Shown here one piece after another: positions 47,598 through 56,979 of a stretch of DNA of 64,000 bases. Source of the DNA: an uncultured Alphaproteobacteria bacterium (GTDB lineage Bacteria; Pseudomonadota; Alphaproteobacteria; Puniceispirillales; Marisalimonadaceae); assembly GCA_937142855.1 (NCBI GenBank), contig CAKZQZ010000017.1, forward strand, positions 1 to 64,000, read 5' to 3'. Position 1 is the stretch's first letter, and every line of letters starts with the position of its first letter. The notes beneath the pieces are model-generated. The model had not been told where the DNA came from. It saw nothing but the letters and a program-made list of their open reading frames with translations, and did no database searches. The position numbers and the translations under genes are program-made.

Positions 47598-48410
47598 CTA
47601 TTCACCTATGGTACCTTCAAATACTTTTTCTACGTCTCCAGAAAGCGTTACCGTACTGTCATTAAGCCAATTTATTAATAAATGCCCCCCGTCTAAAATA
47701 ATTTTATTTTCTTTAGGACTTTTGTTTAAAACCGATGCAGCAACTAGCGTAGCACACGCTCCAGACCCACAAGCCAATGTTATTCCTGAACCTCTTTCCC
47801 AAACTTTCATTCTAATTGTGTTATTTTTTAAAACGCACGCAAATTCTATATTCGCGAACTCAGGAAATAGGGTATCTTTTTCTAATTTTGGACCAACAGA
47901 ATTTAAGTCCAAACTTTCAAGTTCTTCTAAGTTTTGCAAAAAGATAACAGCGTGAGGGTTTCCCATCGAAAGACAAAACGCTTCAAAATCACCCAATTTT
48001 ACTTTTTGAGGATCTATGTTTTTAGATAAAGGAATATCAGACCATCCAAATTTTGGCTTGCCCATATTAACAGTTACTAAATTGTCATTCTTAAAACATT
48101 TTAAATTACCTGATATAGATTCAATATTTAAATAGGTTATATCATCTCTTTCCATCAAATAATCAGCAACACACCTCGTTCCGTTTCCACATGCTCCAAC
48201 CTCTAAGCCGTTTGAGTTATACATCTTTATCTTATAATTTTCTGGAATTGGAGTGTCTTCAATAATCATTACTTGATCACAACCAATACCAAACCTCCTA
48301 TCACTTATTTTCTGTAAAAAATTCTTATCATGAATTTTAGGGTTTTTTTGATTATCAAAAATAATAAAATCATTACCCAAACCATGCATTTTAATAAAAG
48401 GTATTTTCAA
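47598..48410 (-). CDS. dapF: Diaminopimelate epimerase
   Basis: A 270-residue cofactor-free racemase that converts LL- to meso-diaminopimelate for lysine and peptidoglycan. KMHGLGNDFIIFD at the N-terminus, the first catalytic Cys in VGACGNGTRCVADYL (about 74), and the second in LACGSGACATLVAA (about 219). RGSGITLACGSG is normal. It is co-transcribed with mtaB and ftsY. Confidence 0.96.
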   Translation of the reverse strand: MKIPFIKMHGLGNDFIIFDNQKNPKIHDKNFLQKISDRRFGIGCDQVMIIEDTPIPENYKIKMYNSNGLEVGACGNGTRCVADYLMERDDITYLNIESISGNLKCFKNDNLVTVNMGKPKFGWSDIPLSKNIDPQKVKLGDFEAFCLSMGNPHAVIFLQNLEELESLDLNSVGPKLEKDTLFPEFANIEFACVLKNNTIRMKVWERGSGITLACGSGACATLVAASVLNKSPKENKIILDGGHLLINWLNDSTVTLSGDVEKVFEGTIGE

Positions 48411-48440
48411 ATTTCTATCTCTAAGTTTTAGTAATAATAG

Positions 48441-49226
48441 TTAAATATCTATATCTATTACAATGGGCACATGATCAGATGGCCTTTCCCATGACCTTGT
48501 TTCATTATAAATAACACCAGATTTAACTTGTGGGAATATTTTTTTAGAAACCCAGACGTGGTCTAATCTTCTTCCCCTATTAGAAATCTCCCAGTTTCTA
48601 TTTCTATAGGACCACCACGAATATAATTTCTCATTATGAGGCGTAATTGCTCTCATCACATCAACCCATTCACCAGAATCGATTATATCTAACAGGGTTT
48701 CTGTTTCTATTGGGGTGTGTGATACTACGTTGAGAAGTTGTTTATGAGACCATACATCATGCTCCAAAGGTGCTATATTTAAATCTCCAACTAAAATTTT
48801 TTTGGTTTTTGTATCATTTGTAAAATGGGATTTCATCTCATTTAAGAAATCAATCTTATGAGCAAACTTTGGGTTAGTTATTATATCAGGTTCATCACCT
48901 CCAGCTGGAACATAGAAATTATGAAGTTCTATTTTTTCTCCCAATTGGACTGAGACATGTCTACAGTCTCCTTTATTACACCAATTTATATGTTCTTTCT
49001 CTTGAAATTTTATTTTAGATAAGATTGCAACGCCATTATAAGATTTTTCACCTCTAAAATATTGATACTTCATACCAATTTTTAAAAAATCATTTGATGG
49101 AAAGAATTGATCTTCAGTTTTTGTTTCTTGTAAACATAGTAAATCTATATTTTTATCATTCGTAAATTTTAAAACTTGCTCTATTCTTAATCTTACTGAA
49201 TTTATATTCCAAGTTGCAATTTTCAT
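48441..49226 (-). CDS. xthA: Exodeoxyribonuclease III / AP endonuclease
   Basis: A 261-residue EEP-fold nuclease that nicks at abasic sites and trims 3' ends. MKIATWNINSVRLRIEQVL, LLCLQETKTED (metal Glu), NFYVPAGGDEPD, VGDLNIAP (catalytic Asp/Asn), SWWSYRNRNWEISNRGRRLDHVW and RPSDHVPIVIDI with the last catalytic His are all in place. It sits downstream of lolA across a 169-base gap that contains a ten-T run. Confidence 0.95.
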   Translation of the reverse strand: MKIATWNINSVRLRIEQVLKFTNDKNIDLLCLQETKTEDQFFPSNDFLKIGMKYQYFRGEKSYNGVAILSKIKFQEKEHINWCNKGDCRHVSVQLGEKIELHNFYVPAGGDEPDIITNPKFAHKIDFLNEMKSHFTNDTKTKKILVGDLNIAPLEHDVWSHKQLLNVVSHTPIETETLLDIIDSGEWVDVMRAITPHNEKLYSWWSYRNRNWEISNRGRRLDHVWVSKKIFPQVKSGVIYNETRSWERPSDHVPIVIDIDI

Positions 49227-49280
49227 TAATTTAAGTCCAAAGTTTTATTTGTAGTTGAAGTTTATTTTATTGGATTATTA

Positions 49281-49380
49281 TTATTTTCCTAATTGATCAT
49301 AGATTTTTAATCCTTGTAAATAATCTTGATTAAAAAAAAAAGAGCTTGTTTGCTTTGTTGAATAATTCGTTAACTGACAT
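49281..49380 (-). other. Small TPR-like reading frame interrupted by a ten-T run
   Basis: From the ATG at 49378-49380 (minus strand) the frame reads MSVNELFNKANKLFFF and then hits TAA at the end of a run of ten T. If one T is skipped, it continues NQDYLQGLKIYDQLGK to a stop at 49281. The joined 32-residue peptide has the spacing of one tetratricopeptide helix pair (NKANKLFF ... DYLQGLKIYDQL). There is only a weak AGG site upstream. It may be a gene remnant, a slippage-dependent small gene, a sequencing error in the T run, or chance. The T run may instead help terminate lolA, though no hairpin precedes it. Confidence 0.3.
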
Positions 49381-49395
49381 TTTTGACAATAGTAC

Positions 49396-50022
49396 CTAGT
49401 TAGTTGGATCAGGAAAATCATCCGGAAAAAATAATAAATGTGATAGTTTTTTATTATATTTTGCATTTTGGATTAAGACGGTTGTTATATTGCCAAAAGC
49501 GTCCTTGATTATCCATTTTTTTAAATGGAGAGGGTTTTCAGAAAACTCCAAAATTAATTCTCCTCCCTCATTATTGTTAGAACTTTTAATAGTAAATGAA
49601 ATTATACCTGATTTATTTTGAATTTCAGTCTTAATAGTTTTATTAGATAAACTCATTTTCTTTTCTAACAAGATAGAAAACGGAGAGTTTTTAAGTGGAA
49701 TATTATTTGTAGTTTTTAAGTTTCTATCTTGTAAAACTATCCAAAATCCTTTGCATGTAATAAGAAGGCTATTAGGGTTATGATAATCAATTCTAAGTTT
49801 ACCTGGTAAGTCAAAATAAACTTTGCCATTACTTAAATTCCCAGATGGACCTACTTGTATAAAATCTGCCTCTAGAGTGTTGAGATTTTCAAAGAAAGTA
49901 TTTACTTGAGACCTATTTGTAGCATTTGTAATTGAAGGGTTCAAAAACCAAACGCTCAGTAATAATATCATTGTTAAATAACGTAACGATAAAAGAATTG
50001 GATTACTCTCTCTTAAGCTCAA
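49396..50022 (-). CDS. lolA: Outer-membrane lipoprotein carrier protein LolA-like
   Basis: A 208-residue exported protein. After a hydrophobic segment (about 12-33, MILLLSVWFL) and a likely cleavage near SITNA, the mature part follows the LolA plan: VNTFFENLNTLEADFIQVGPSGNLSNGKVYFDLPGKLRIDYHNPNSLLITCKGFWIVLQ. It would ferry lipoproteins across the periplasm. It begins with TTG at 50022, directly after the ftsK stop, with GAGG 8 bases upstream, so it is coupled to ftsK. The pair is a conserved alphaproteobacterial arrangement. Confidence 0.85.
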   Translation of the reverse strand: MSLRESNPILLSLRYLTMILLLSVWFLNPSITNATNRSQVNTFFENLNTLEADFIQVGPSGNLSNGKVYFDLPGKLRIDYHNPNSLLITCKGFWIVLQDRNLKTTNNIPLKNSPFSILLEKKMSLSNKTIKTEIQNKSGIISFTIKSSNNNEGGELILEFSENPLHLKKWIIKDAFGNITTVLIQNAKYNKKLSHLLFFPDDFPDPTN

Positions 50023-52404
50023 CTATCTATCCTCTATTAAAACTTCTCGTTTACCAGCTCTGCCTGGTTTTGAAACAACATTATTTTCTTCCATTTTCTC
50101 TATTATAGTTGCAGCTCTATTATAACCTATTTTAAAATGTCTTTGAATAAATGAAGTGCTTGCCCTTCCTTCTCTTGCAATTAAAGCTACTGCTTGATCA
50201 TATAATTCATCGTGCTGATTATTATTACTTTTAAAGCCATTTATATCAAAATCATTAGAGTTTTCTGGCTCTTCTGTAATCGTTTCATCATATTCAGGAA
50301 CTGATTGATTTGACAAAAATTTTGCAACTTTTTCAACTTCTGTGTCTTCAACAAAGGGCCCGTGAACCCTTGTTACCTTTCCCCCTCCAGCCATGTAAAG
50401 CATGTCTCCTCTTCCAAGAAGTTGTTCTGCCCCTTGCTCACCCAAAATTGTTCTACTATCAATTTTACTTGTTACTTGAAATGATATTCTTGTAGGAAAA
50501 TTAGCTTTGATGGTACCAGTAATAACATCTACAGATGGTCTTTGAGTAGCCATAACAACATGAATTCCTGCGGCTCTTGCCATTTGAGCTAATCTTTGAA
50601 CAGCTGCTTCAATATCCTTGCCTGCAACTAGCATTAAATCAGCAACTTCGTCTATTACAACGACTATAAAGGGTAAAGGGGTTAAACTAATTTGCTGATC
50701 TTCAAATATAGGTTGACCTGTTTCTGGGTCAAATCCTACTTGTGTGCTCTTCGATAAAACTTCTCCTTTTCTTCTAGCTTCAATTAACCTCTCATTATAG
50801 CTATCGATATTTCTAACCCCTAATTTACTCATAGCCATGTACCTGGTTTCCATTTCTCTTACTGCCCATTTCAGAGCTACCACTGCCTTTTTAGGGTCAG
50901 TTACTACTGGTGTAAGTAAATGAGGTATGCCATCATATACTGATAGTTCTAGCATTTTAGGATCTATCATTATCATCCTACAAGTTTCTGGAGTGTGTTT
51001 GTATAGTAATGACAAAATCATAGCATTTATGCCTACTGATTTTCCTGAACCAGTTGTTCCTGCTACCAATAAATGAGGCATTTTTGCTAAGTCAACAACA
51101 ATGGGAAATCCAGCAATATTCTTTCCCAAACAGACTGGTAAACTAAATGCTGAACTTTTAAACTCATCATGCTCTAAAATATTTCTAAGTATTACCGTTT
51201 CTCTATCTTTGTTTGGTAGTTCTATTCCAATTACGTTTTGTCCTGGAACCATGGCAACTCTGACCGCTTCAACAGACATTGATCTGGCTATATCGTCTGC
51301 CAAAGAAATTACTCTTTGACTTCTTAACCCTGGCGCAGGCTCAAGATCGTATCTAGTTACTACAGGGCCATATCTGACAGAATCTATGTTCCCATTAATT
51401 GAGTAGTCAGATAGAACTCCTTCGAGAACTTTTGCATTCAGATCTAAGGTCTCTTTACTTGGTGGCTTGATATCTTCTGTCAAAATTTTTAATAATTTAA
51501 TCGAAGGCAGGACAAAGCCGTTTTCAGAACCCAAAGGTAAATCATCTTGTAAAAAACTTTTTTTATTCCTTAATACTTTTTCGTCACTGTTAATCTTATT
51601 ATTAATTGAAATGTTATTTTTTCTAATTTTTGGAATTTTTCTCTGAATAGAAATATCGTCCTGTTTAAGAAATTTATTTTTAAATTTACTTATTAAGTTG
51701 AAAACTTTATTGCTAACAATTTCTTTTTCATTATTTTTTTGAACTACGAAAAATAAATTATAAAGCATAGTAGTTAACCAAATTAATGGTTTAATTACTG
51801 GACCCAATATAAATTTGAAAAAGTTTATTTCTGCAGGGCTAAAAGAAGAAATCCATACAAATATAGCTACTGAAATTGATAAGGAAATAATGCCTAAAAT
51901 ATGTCTACTGTTGAGGCTATCTGTTCCAAGTAAATTAGAAACATTGTCAGTAAAGAAAATGAAAAGCCAATCCGAGTAACCTTCTTGAAAAAAAGTAGAA
52001 ATTTGAGAAGTTATAAATTCAGATATTAATATTTCCAAATAAGCATCACCTAAGGAGCCTGAAATTATCATCAAAAGTAAACTTAAGATTTTAAGTTTTA
52101 TAAAATTTATAGTTGAACGATTAAATAATTTTAAGGACCAAATGAATAAAACAAAAACTAACAACAACCCAGGAATAAAACCAAATTCTCTTATAATTAA
52201 ACCTGAAACCCATGCTCCTGTCTCACCAAAAAAATTTGTTGATTCGTTTACAGAAACAACCCCCCAACCTTGATCATCAGGGTTAAAAGTTGCCAAAGAT
52301 AAAAATATTGTAACTGATAAAGAAAAAAGAAGCATAAACATACTTTTTTTTACTACTTTATCTGATAATATACTTTCTAACATATCATTTTTTGTTTCAT
52401 TCAT
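50023..52404 (-). CDS. ftsK: DNA translocase FtsK
   Basis: A 793-residue DNA motor that segregates the chromosome ends at the septum. The first 220 residues contain four or five hydrophobic helices. The linker (about 225-300) is short, unlike the long one of E. coli FtsK. The motor has VRYGPVVTRYDLEPAPGLRSQRV, Walker A GTTGSGKSVGIN, Walker B VVVIDEVADLM and ATQRPSVDVITGTIKANFPTRI. The C-terminal gamma domain, DELYDQAVALIAREGRASTSFIQRHFKIGYNRA, is the DNA-reading winged helix. All essential parts are intact. Confidence 0.97.
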   Translation of the reverse strand: MNETKNDMLESILSDKVVKKSMFMLLFSLSVTIFLSLATFNPDDQGWGVVSVNESTNFFGETGAWVSGLIIREFGFIPGLLLVFVLFIWSLKLFNRSTINFIKLKILSLLLMIISGSLGDAYLEILISEFITSQISTFFQEGYSDWLFIFFTDNVSNLLGTDSLNSRHILGIISLSISVAIFVWISSFSPAEINFFKFILGPVIKPLIWLTTMLYNLFFVVQKNNEKEIVSNKVFNLISKFKNKFLKQDDISIQRKIPKIRKNNISINNKINSDEKVLRNKKSFLQDDLPLGSENGFVLPSIKLLKILTEDIKPPSKETLDLNAKVLEGVLSDYSINGNIDSVRYGPVVTRYDLEPAPGLRSQRVISLADDIARSMSVEAVRVAMVPGQNVIGIELPNKDRETVILRNILEHDEFKSSAFSLPVCLGKNIAGFPIVVDLAKMPHLLVAGTTGSGKSVGINAMILSLLYKHTPETCRMIMIDPKMLELSVYDGIPHLLTPVVTDPKKAVVALKWAVREMETRYMAMSKLGVRNIDSYNERLIEARRKGEVLSKSTQVGFDPETGQPIFEDQQISLTPLPFIVVVIDEVADLMLVAGKDIEAAVQRLAQMARAAGIHVVMATQRPSVDVITGTIKANFPTRISFQVTSKIDSRTILGEQGAEQLLGRGDMLYMAGGGKVTRVHGPFVEDTEVEKVAKFLSNQSVPEYDETITEEPENSNDFDINGFKSNNNQHDELYDQAVALIAREGRASTSFIQRHFKIGYNRAATIIEKMEENNVVSKPGRAGKREVLIEDR

Positions 52405-52418
52405 TAATATAATTCTAT

Positions 52419-53627
52419 TTATGGAGAGTTATAATTTTTTAAAAACGAACTAAGCCTCTTCATTGTCTCTTCAATAATTTCACTACTATCCACAAGGGAG
52501 ATTCTTAAAAAGCCACTTCCAGGATTAAAGCCATTAATATTTTTTCCCATAAAGCTTCCAGGCATTACCCTCAATGAGAATTTGTTCCACAGAATTTTAG
52601 CTGCTTTCTCATCATCTTCAACTTTCAGCCATAAGAAAAATCCCCCTGCAGGGATTTCAAACTTATCAAAAAAAGGTTTTAAGTATTTCTCAGCTATTTG
52701 AAAGTTTTTGTCGTAGTGCAAGCAGGCATTAATATGGTGTTCTTCATCTTCGTATAATGCTGCAGCAACTTTTTGAACTGGAATAGGCACCGGAGAGGCA
52801 CCATTAGATACGATTAATTTATAACTTTCTATTATTTTTTCATCACCGGCTATAAAACCTGCTCTCATTCCGCTTATATTACTTCTCTTAGATAAAGAAT
52901 TGAAAACCACTAAATTATCTAAAGTTTTTCCTAAGCTTGCAGCTGCTTCTAAGCCTCCAGCTGGTTTTGGCTTGTTCATTCTAAAAATATCAGCATAACA
53001 CTCATCAAGTGCTAAAATAAAATCATATTTTCTAGCCAGCAAGATTGCCTTTTTTAGATAATCAATTCCTGCTACACTTCCATGAGGGTTAGAAGGTGAA
53101 CAAACATACATAATAACAGACGACTTTAGAATATTTTCAGGAATATTTGATAGATCTGGTAAATAATTGTTTTCTGGAAGTGCATCTATCCAATAAATCT
53201 CAGAACCACTAGTTATACTACCTGCTCTCCAAGCATGATAGAATGGGTTTGTGACTATAGCTTTGGACTGACCCTTTTTAAGATTTTTTGCTAATAAACC
53301 AATTAAATGTAAAGGTTCTCTAGTTCCAGGGACTGGGACGATATTTTTATTTAATTCTACTAAACCTTTTGCTCCTGGGTATCTTCTTTCTACATACCTC
53401 ATAATACTTTCTCCATAAGAAGGTATAGGAGTGCTTGGAGGATATTTGCCCCATTCTTCGTAACTAGTTTCTAAAATATCTTTCACAAAGTTTGGAATTT
53501 TAAGAGAAGGTTCTCCAATTGACATCTTTAAAACTGAGTATTCTGGATTAGGCTCTAAGTTTTCTAAAAGAGTATTTAATTTTCCAAACATCCAATCCTT
53601 TAAGACATTATATTCTGGATTAACCAT
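52419..53627 (-). CDS. dapC: DapC-type aminotransferase (succinyldiaminopimelate transaminase)
   Basis: A 402-residue class I aminotransferase. The opening (NTLLENLEPNPEYSVLKMSIGEPSL), GTREPLHLIGLLAK, CSPSNPHGSV, LDECYADIF and the pyridoxal-phosphate Lys in FNSLSKRSNISGMRAGFIAGD (about 250) match DapC. It would make N-succinyl-LL-2,6-diaminopimelate for lysine and peptidoglycan, in line with dapF and asd in the same window. The position just before ftsK is also seen in other alphaproteobacteria. Related transaminases cannot be told apart with certainty. Confidence 0.82.
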   Translation of the reverse strand: MVNPEYNVLKDWMFGKLNTLLENLEPNPEYSVLKMSIGEPSLKIPNFVKDILETSYEEWGKYPPSTPIPSYGESIMRYVERRYPGAKGLVELNKNIVPVPGTREPLHLIGLLAKNLKKGQSKAIVTNPFYHAWRAGSITSGSEIYWIDALPENNYLPDLSNIPENILKSSVIMYVCSPSNPHGSVAGIDYLKKAILLARKYDFILALDECYADIFRMNKPKPAGGLEAAASLGKTLDNLVVFNSLSKRSNISGMRAGFIAGDEKIIESYKLIVSNGASPVPIPVQKVAAALYEDEEHHINACLHYDKNFQIAEKYLKPFFDKFEIPAGGFFLWLKVEDDEKAAKILWNKFSLRVMPGSFMGKNINGFNPGSGFLRISLVDSSEIIEETMKRLSSFLKNYNSP

Positions 53628-53718
53628 CTTAAACCTTTAAATTATTAATTAATCAGTTATTTCTATATTATAACGTTTAATTTTAAAACTAATAGGTCAA
53701 AGTAAAATTGAAAATAAC

Positions 53719-54933
53719 ATGAAATCATCAAAAGATAGTAAAGAAACACACCAAGAATATTTCCACAAAATCTGTGTTGTGGGTGGAGGGCTAACAGGAG
53801 CCATAATGGTGTTATTGTTAAAACAATCAAAACTTTTCAAAAAAAATGAAATTGCTTGGATTAAGCCAAAAGAAAAAAAACACGCTGACTTTAGAACAAC
53901 CTTTTACAACTCAACAAGTATAGAATTATTAAAAAGTCTTCATCTAATTGATAATTTAAACTTTGATGATTATTCAACAGTAAATCAGATAGAGGTGTTT
54001 GGAGCCAAAGGGTCTTCCCCTCTTATTTGGAACAATTCAAGTTCAAATAGCCCTTTGGGTATAGTAATTAAAAATGAAATTATTTTAAATGCTCTTATTA
54101 AATTATTAAACGATATTCCAAAATATAGTGGTACGGTTACTAATACTGATATTAACGAATATGAGAGAACTTTATACCTAGACAACAAAAAAACTATTAA
54201 AACACATTTAGTATTATCGGCAGATGGTAAAAGCTCATATATGAGGAAATTATTATCAATTAATACAATTGAAAAAAATACAAATCACATTGCCGTTTCT
54301 GGTTTTCTTGAACAGTCAAAAAAGCACAGTTCGAAGGCCATTCAAGCTTTTACTGAACTAGGCCCTATAGGGATCCTTCCATTTGAAAATAAGAATATTA
54401 TAAATTTTGTTCAGAGTATTGAAAAAAACAAGTTAAATAGCATTCTATCTCAAAAAGAGCCTGAACAATATTTATGTCAGAACCTTAATGATTTTTTTTC
54501 ACATACTGAACTATCCTTTATGCCCTTAAAAAAAATTAAAAATACTGAAAACAAACTATCTGTCTGGGATCTTGGTTTAAACTTAATAGTTAACCCAACC
54601 GCTAAAAGAATAATTTTAATTGGGGACGCCGCACACTCAATTCATCCTCTTGCAGGGCAAGGTTTAAACTTAGCACTTCGTGACTGTCTTTCAGTCATAA
54701 AAGCTATAAAAAACAGCGTTGAATTTGGCAATGACCTAAGTGATAAGGCTATTTTAGAATATTATAAATCAGATAGATTACCTTATACACTTTCAATGAC
54801 CGCATTTACTGATTTTCTTTTTTACGGTTTTACGTCAACTTCAGCTAAAACAAAGTCGTTGTTGAGTAAAGGAATGGAAAACTTAAATAAAAGTAAATTC
54901 AAAGATATTTTTAAAGTATTTGCTTCAAATTAA
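53719..54933 (+). CDS. UbiH/UbiF/COQ6-family FAD-dependent hydroxylase
   Basis: A 404-residue flavin monooxygenase probably adding a hydroxyl to the ubiquinone ring. Landmarks are ICVVGGGLTGAIMVLLL (FAD, about 18-34), the Asp-Gly motif VLSADGKSSYMRKLL near 169-183, and the second FAD motif LIGDAAHSIHPLAGQGLNLALRD near 307-329. The group has several members that differ in ring position (UbiH, UbiI, UbiF, UbiL); the sequence does not decide which. It is divergent from the DapC gene. The 3' end overlaps the convergent DUF971 gene by 9 bases. Confidence 0.87.
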   Translation: MKSSKDSKETHQEYFHKICVVGGGLTGAIMVLLLKQSKLFKKNEIAWIKPKEKKHADFRTTFYNSTSIELLKSLHLIDNLNFDDYSTVNQIEVFGAKGSSPLIWNNSSSNSPLGIVIKNEIILNALIKLLNDIPKYSGTVTNTDINEYERTLYLDNKKTIKTHLVLSADGKSSYMRKLLSINTIEKNTNHIAVSGFLEQSKKHSSKAIQAFTELGPIGILPFENKNIINFVQSIEKNKLNSILSQKEPEQYLCQNLNDFFSHTELSFMPLKKIKNTENKLSVWDLGLNLIVNPTAKRIILIGDAAHSIHPLAGQGLNLALRDCLSVIKAIKNSVEFGNDLSDKAILEYYKSDRLPYTLSMTAFTDFLFYGFTSTSAKTKSLLSKGMENLNKSKFKDIFKVFASN

Positions 54934-55260
54934 GTTTAAGGATTTATAATACTTATTGAGATACAAATCATGGTTTTTTCCATAATCATGCAATAAATCC
55001 CAACTAAAAAGGCCAGAGCTATGATCGTCTGAAAAGATTATTCTAATTGCGTAATTACCAATTTGCTCAATTGAATTGATGACTACATCACTCTTATTTC
55101 TTACAATTATTTTTGGTCCACCATGACCCTGAACATCAGCTGACGGGCATTCAACTCTCAGTAATTCTGCAGAAACCGTAAATTCATCATTATTCTCAAA
55201 TTTTATTAATAAATTTTTGCCACTGTCTATTTTTTTTATGGTTGTCGGCCAAATACTCAT
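54925..55260 (-). CDS. DUF971 (gamma-butyrobetaine hydroxylase-like N-terminal) domain protein
   Basis: A 111-residue small protein. WPTTIKKIDSGKNLLIKFENNDEFTVSAELLRVECPSADVQGHG near the start and FSDDHSSGLFSWDLLHDYG near the end are the DUF971 signature. The domain is found in Fe-S repair and ubiquinone-linked contexts and fused to butyrobetaine hydroxylase; free-standing copies have no agreed function. It lies 28 bases after the LON-domain gene and is likely co-transcribed with it. Confidence 0.88.
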   Translation of the reverse strand: MSIWPTTIKKIDSGKNLLIKFENNDEFTVSAELLRVECPSADVQGHGGPKIIVRNKSDVVINSIEQIGNYAIRIIFSDDHSSGLFSWDLLHDYGKNHDLYLNKYYKSLNLI

Positions 55261-55288
55261 TTTTATTTTTCTTTTTTATAAATAATAA

Positions 55289-55924
55289 TTAATGCTTTAC
55301 AGTGTTTGTGATGTTTTGTTCACTAGAATAACTCTCGATAATTGATCTTAATAAATTATTTCTTTTGGTAATGGATTTTGTTTCCAATAGTAATTGCTTT
55401 TCTTCTAGAGCTAATGGACAAATCATTGTAATTTGGTCAACAAAATTATAATCATTACAAGCATCTATAATTTCCATATTAACTTTCATTTTTTTTAATT
55501 TAAAAAAATCTTTTAAGGCTTTTTTTAAACTAACAAAACTCTCCTTAGACCCTTCTTGATTTAGGTCTTCTGTAAATTCATTCCAACTAACTTTAGCCTC
55601 TTTAAAATTATCTTTATTTGTTATATTTGAAAGTAAATTGAACCTGCTCACACCTTTCAAAGTTACTAAATATCTTGAATCTTCTGTTTCCTCAAACTTA
55701 ATAATTCTTCCAGCACAACCTACATTGTAAAGATCTATATCTTCATCTTTATCTCTAGTTTTCTTTGGCTGTATCATGCCAATCAATCGGTTTTTTTGAG
55801 ACATAGAATAATCTATCATTTTGAGATACCGTGGCTCAAAAATATTTAATGGTAAATATGTGTTTGGAAACATAACTACGCCCTCAAGAGGGAAAACAGG
55901 CATTATCTGTGGTAGGTTTTTCAT
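55289..55924 (-). CDS. LON peptidase substrate-binding (PUA-like) domain protein
   Basis: A 211-residue protein that is only the N-terminal domain of Lon. MPVFPLEGVVMFPNTYLPLNIFEPRYLKMIDYSM and IGMIQPK are typical of this stand-alone family, and IVDACNDYNFVDQITMICPLALEEKQLLLETKS ends the helical part. There is no ATPase or protease domain. Its role is not established. It is 37 bases after the CnoX-like gene; the thioredoxin / LON / DUF971 order is also found in other alphaproteobacteria. Confidence 0.9.
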   Translation of the reverse strand: MKNLPQIMPVFPLEGVVMFPNTYLPLNIFEPRYLKMIDYSMSQKNRLIGMIQPKKTRDKDEDIDLYNVGCAGRIIKFEETEDSRYLVTLKGVSRFNLLSNITNKDNFKEAKVSWNEFTEDLNQEGSKESFVSLKKALKDFFKLKKMKVNMEIIDACNDYNFVDQITMICPLALEEKQLLLETKSITKRNNLLRSIIESYSSEQNITNTVKH

Positions 55925-55961
55925 AATTTATCAATTCTGTAATGAACTTATTAACTTCGTT

Positions 55962-56873
55962 TTAAAATAAGAGTGTAGCAAGTTTTCTTCTTGCGCTAAT
56001 TGTTTCTTTTGCATCGAAGCCAACAGATGAGAAGAACTCTAATAATTGTTTTCTAGCTGCTTGTTCTTTCCATTCTTTATCAATTTTGATTGATTTCAAG
56101 AGCATTTCAAAAGAAGCCTCTATCTCTCCATTCCCAAATAATGCTATAGCAATCTCAAGTAAATATTCTAAGTTATCTGGGTCTTTGTCTAATTTCAATT
56201 TTAAACCTTCTAAGCTTTCTTTTGCTTTAAAAGCTTTTTCAGCAACGTCAATAGTAAGTAAAATTTCTGAAATAACCTTTGATTTTTTAATGTCAGGTTC
56301 AAGCGCTTCCTCAAGTTCTCTAACTTCTACAAATTTGTTTAACCCTATAAGTGATTTTATAAGAAATCCAAACCCCTCCTCATTCTTAGGATCAACGGAT
56401 AAAATATTTTGGGCAATTTCACCTGCTTCATTCCAGTTTCTAATTTCAATTGCGTCTTTTCCCATAGTAATTAAATTTTCAACTTCCTCTCCTGGACCAG
56501 ACAAACTTGCAGATTTTTTTACGTAATCCAGAATTTCACTATTGGATTTTGCACCCTGAAAACCGTCAACAACTTTTCCTTCATAAAAAGTATAAACAGT
56601 AGGTATTGATTGAATTCTCAATTGGGCTGCAATTTCTTGGTTTTCATCAATATTAACCTTGGCTAAAGTTATATTTTCCTTGTACTTAATAACCGTGTTT
56701 TCTAATAGAGGGGTTAATTGTTTACAGGGCTCACACCAAGGTGCCCAAAAATCAACTATAATTGGTTTTTCACTTGAGGCCTCAATTACATCCGCCATGA
56801 ATTCGTTGGCATTTATATCTTTAATATTGCTTGTTGATTGCAAATCTTCGCTGCTTTTAATTTCCATATTCAT
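55962..56873 (-). CDS. cnoX: Thioredoxin with C-terminal TPR-like region (CnoX/YbbN type)
   Basis: A 303-residue co-chaperone. The thioredoxin domain (about 22-125) has IVDFWAPWCEPCKQLTPLLE with the active-site Cys pair, and IQSIPTVYTFYEGKVVDGFQGA with the cis-Pro. The remainder is a helical repeat region (about 135-303) as in YbbN/CnoX, which protects proteins from over-oxidation by bleach and passes clients to chaperones. I start at the ATG at 56873, where GAGG lies 4 bases upstream; ATG at 56867 is equally possible. A longer frame to 56993 overlaps the divergent gene at 56980 and has no support. Confidence 0.88.
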   Translation of the reverse strand: MNMEIKSSEDLQSTSNIKDINANEFMADVIEASSEKPIIVDFWAPWCEPCKQLTPLLENTVIKYKENITLAKVNIDENQEIAAQLRIQSIPTVYTFYEGKVVDGFQGAKSNSEILDYVKKSASLSGPGEEVENLITMGKDAIEIRNWNEAGEIAQNILSVDPKNEEGFGFLIKSLIGLNKFVEVRELEEALEPDIKKSKVISEILLTIDVAEKAFKAKESLEGLKLKLDKDPDNLEYLLEIAIALFGNGEIEASFEMLLKSIKIDKEWKEQAARKQLLEFFSSVGFDAKETISARRKLATLLF

Positions 56874-56979
56874 ATTACCTCTATTTATTAAGACATATGG
56901 TGCCGTTAAACGAATTTTCAACAAATTATTACAAAATACAACAATTGACCAATGATTCGGGTGAGTATAATGATATAAT

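Noticed and set aside
49281-49466. A 61-residue minus-strand frame overlapping the end of lolA
   Set aside because: Its first half is lolA in another frame; only the later part looks protein-like, and that is reported as the slippage candidate.
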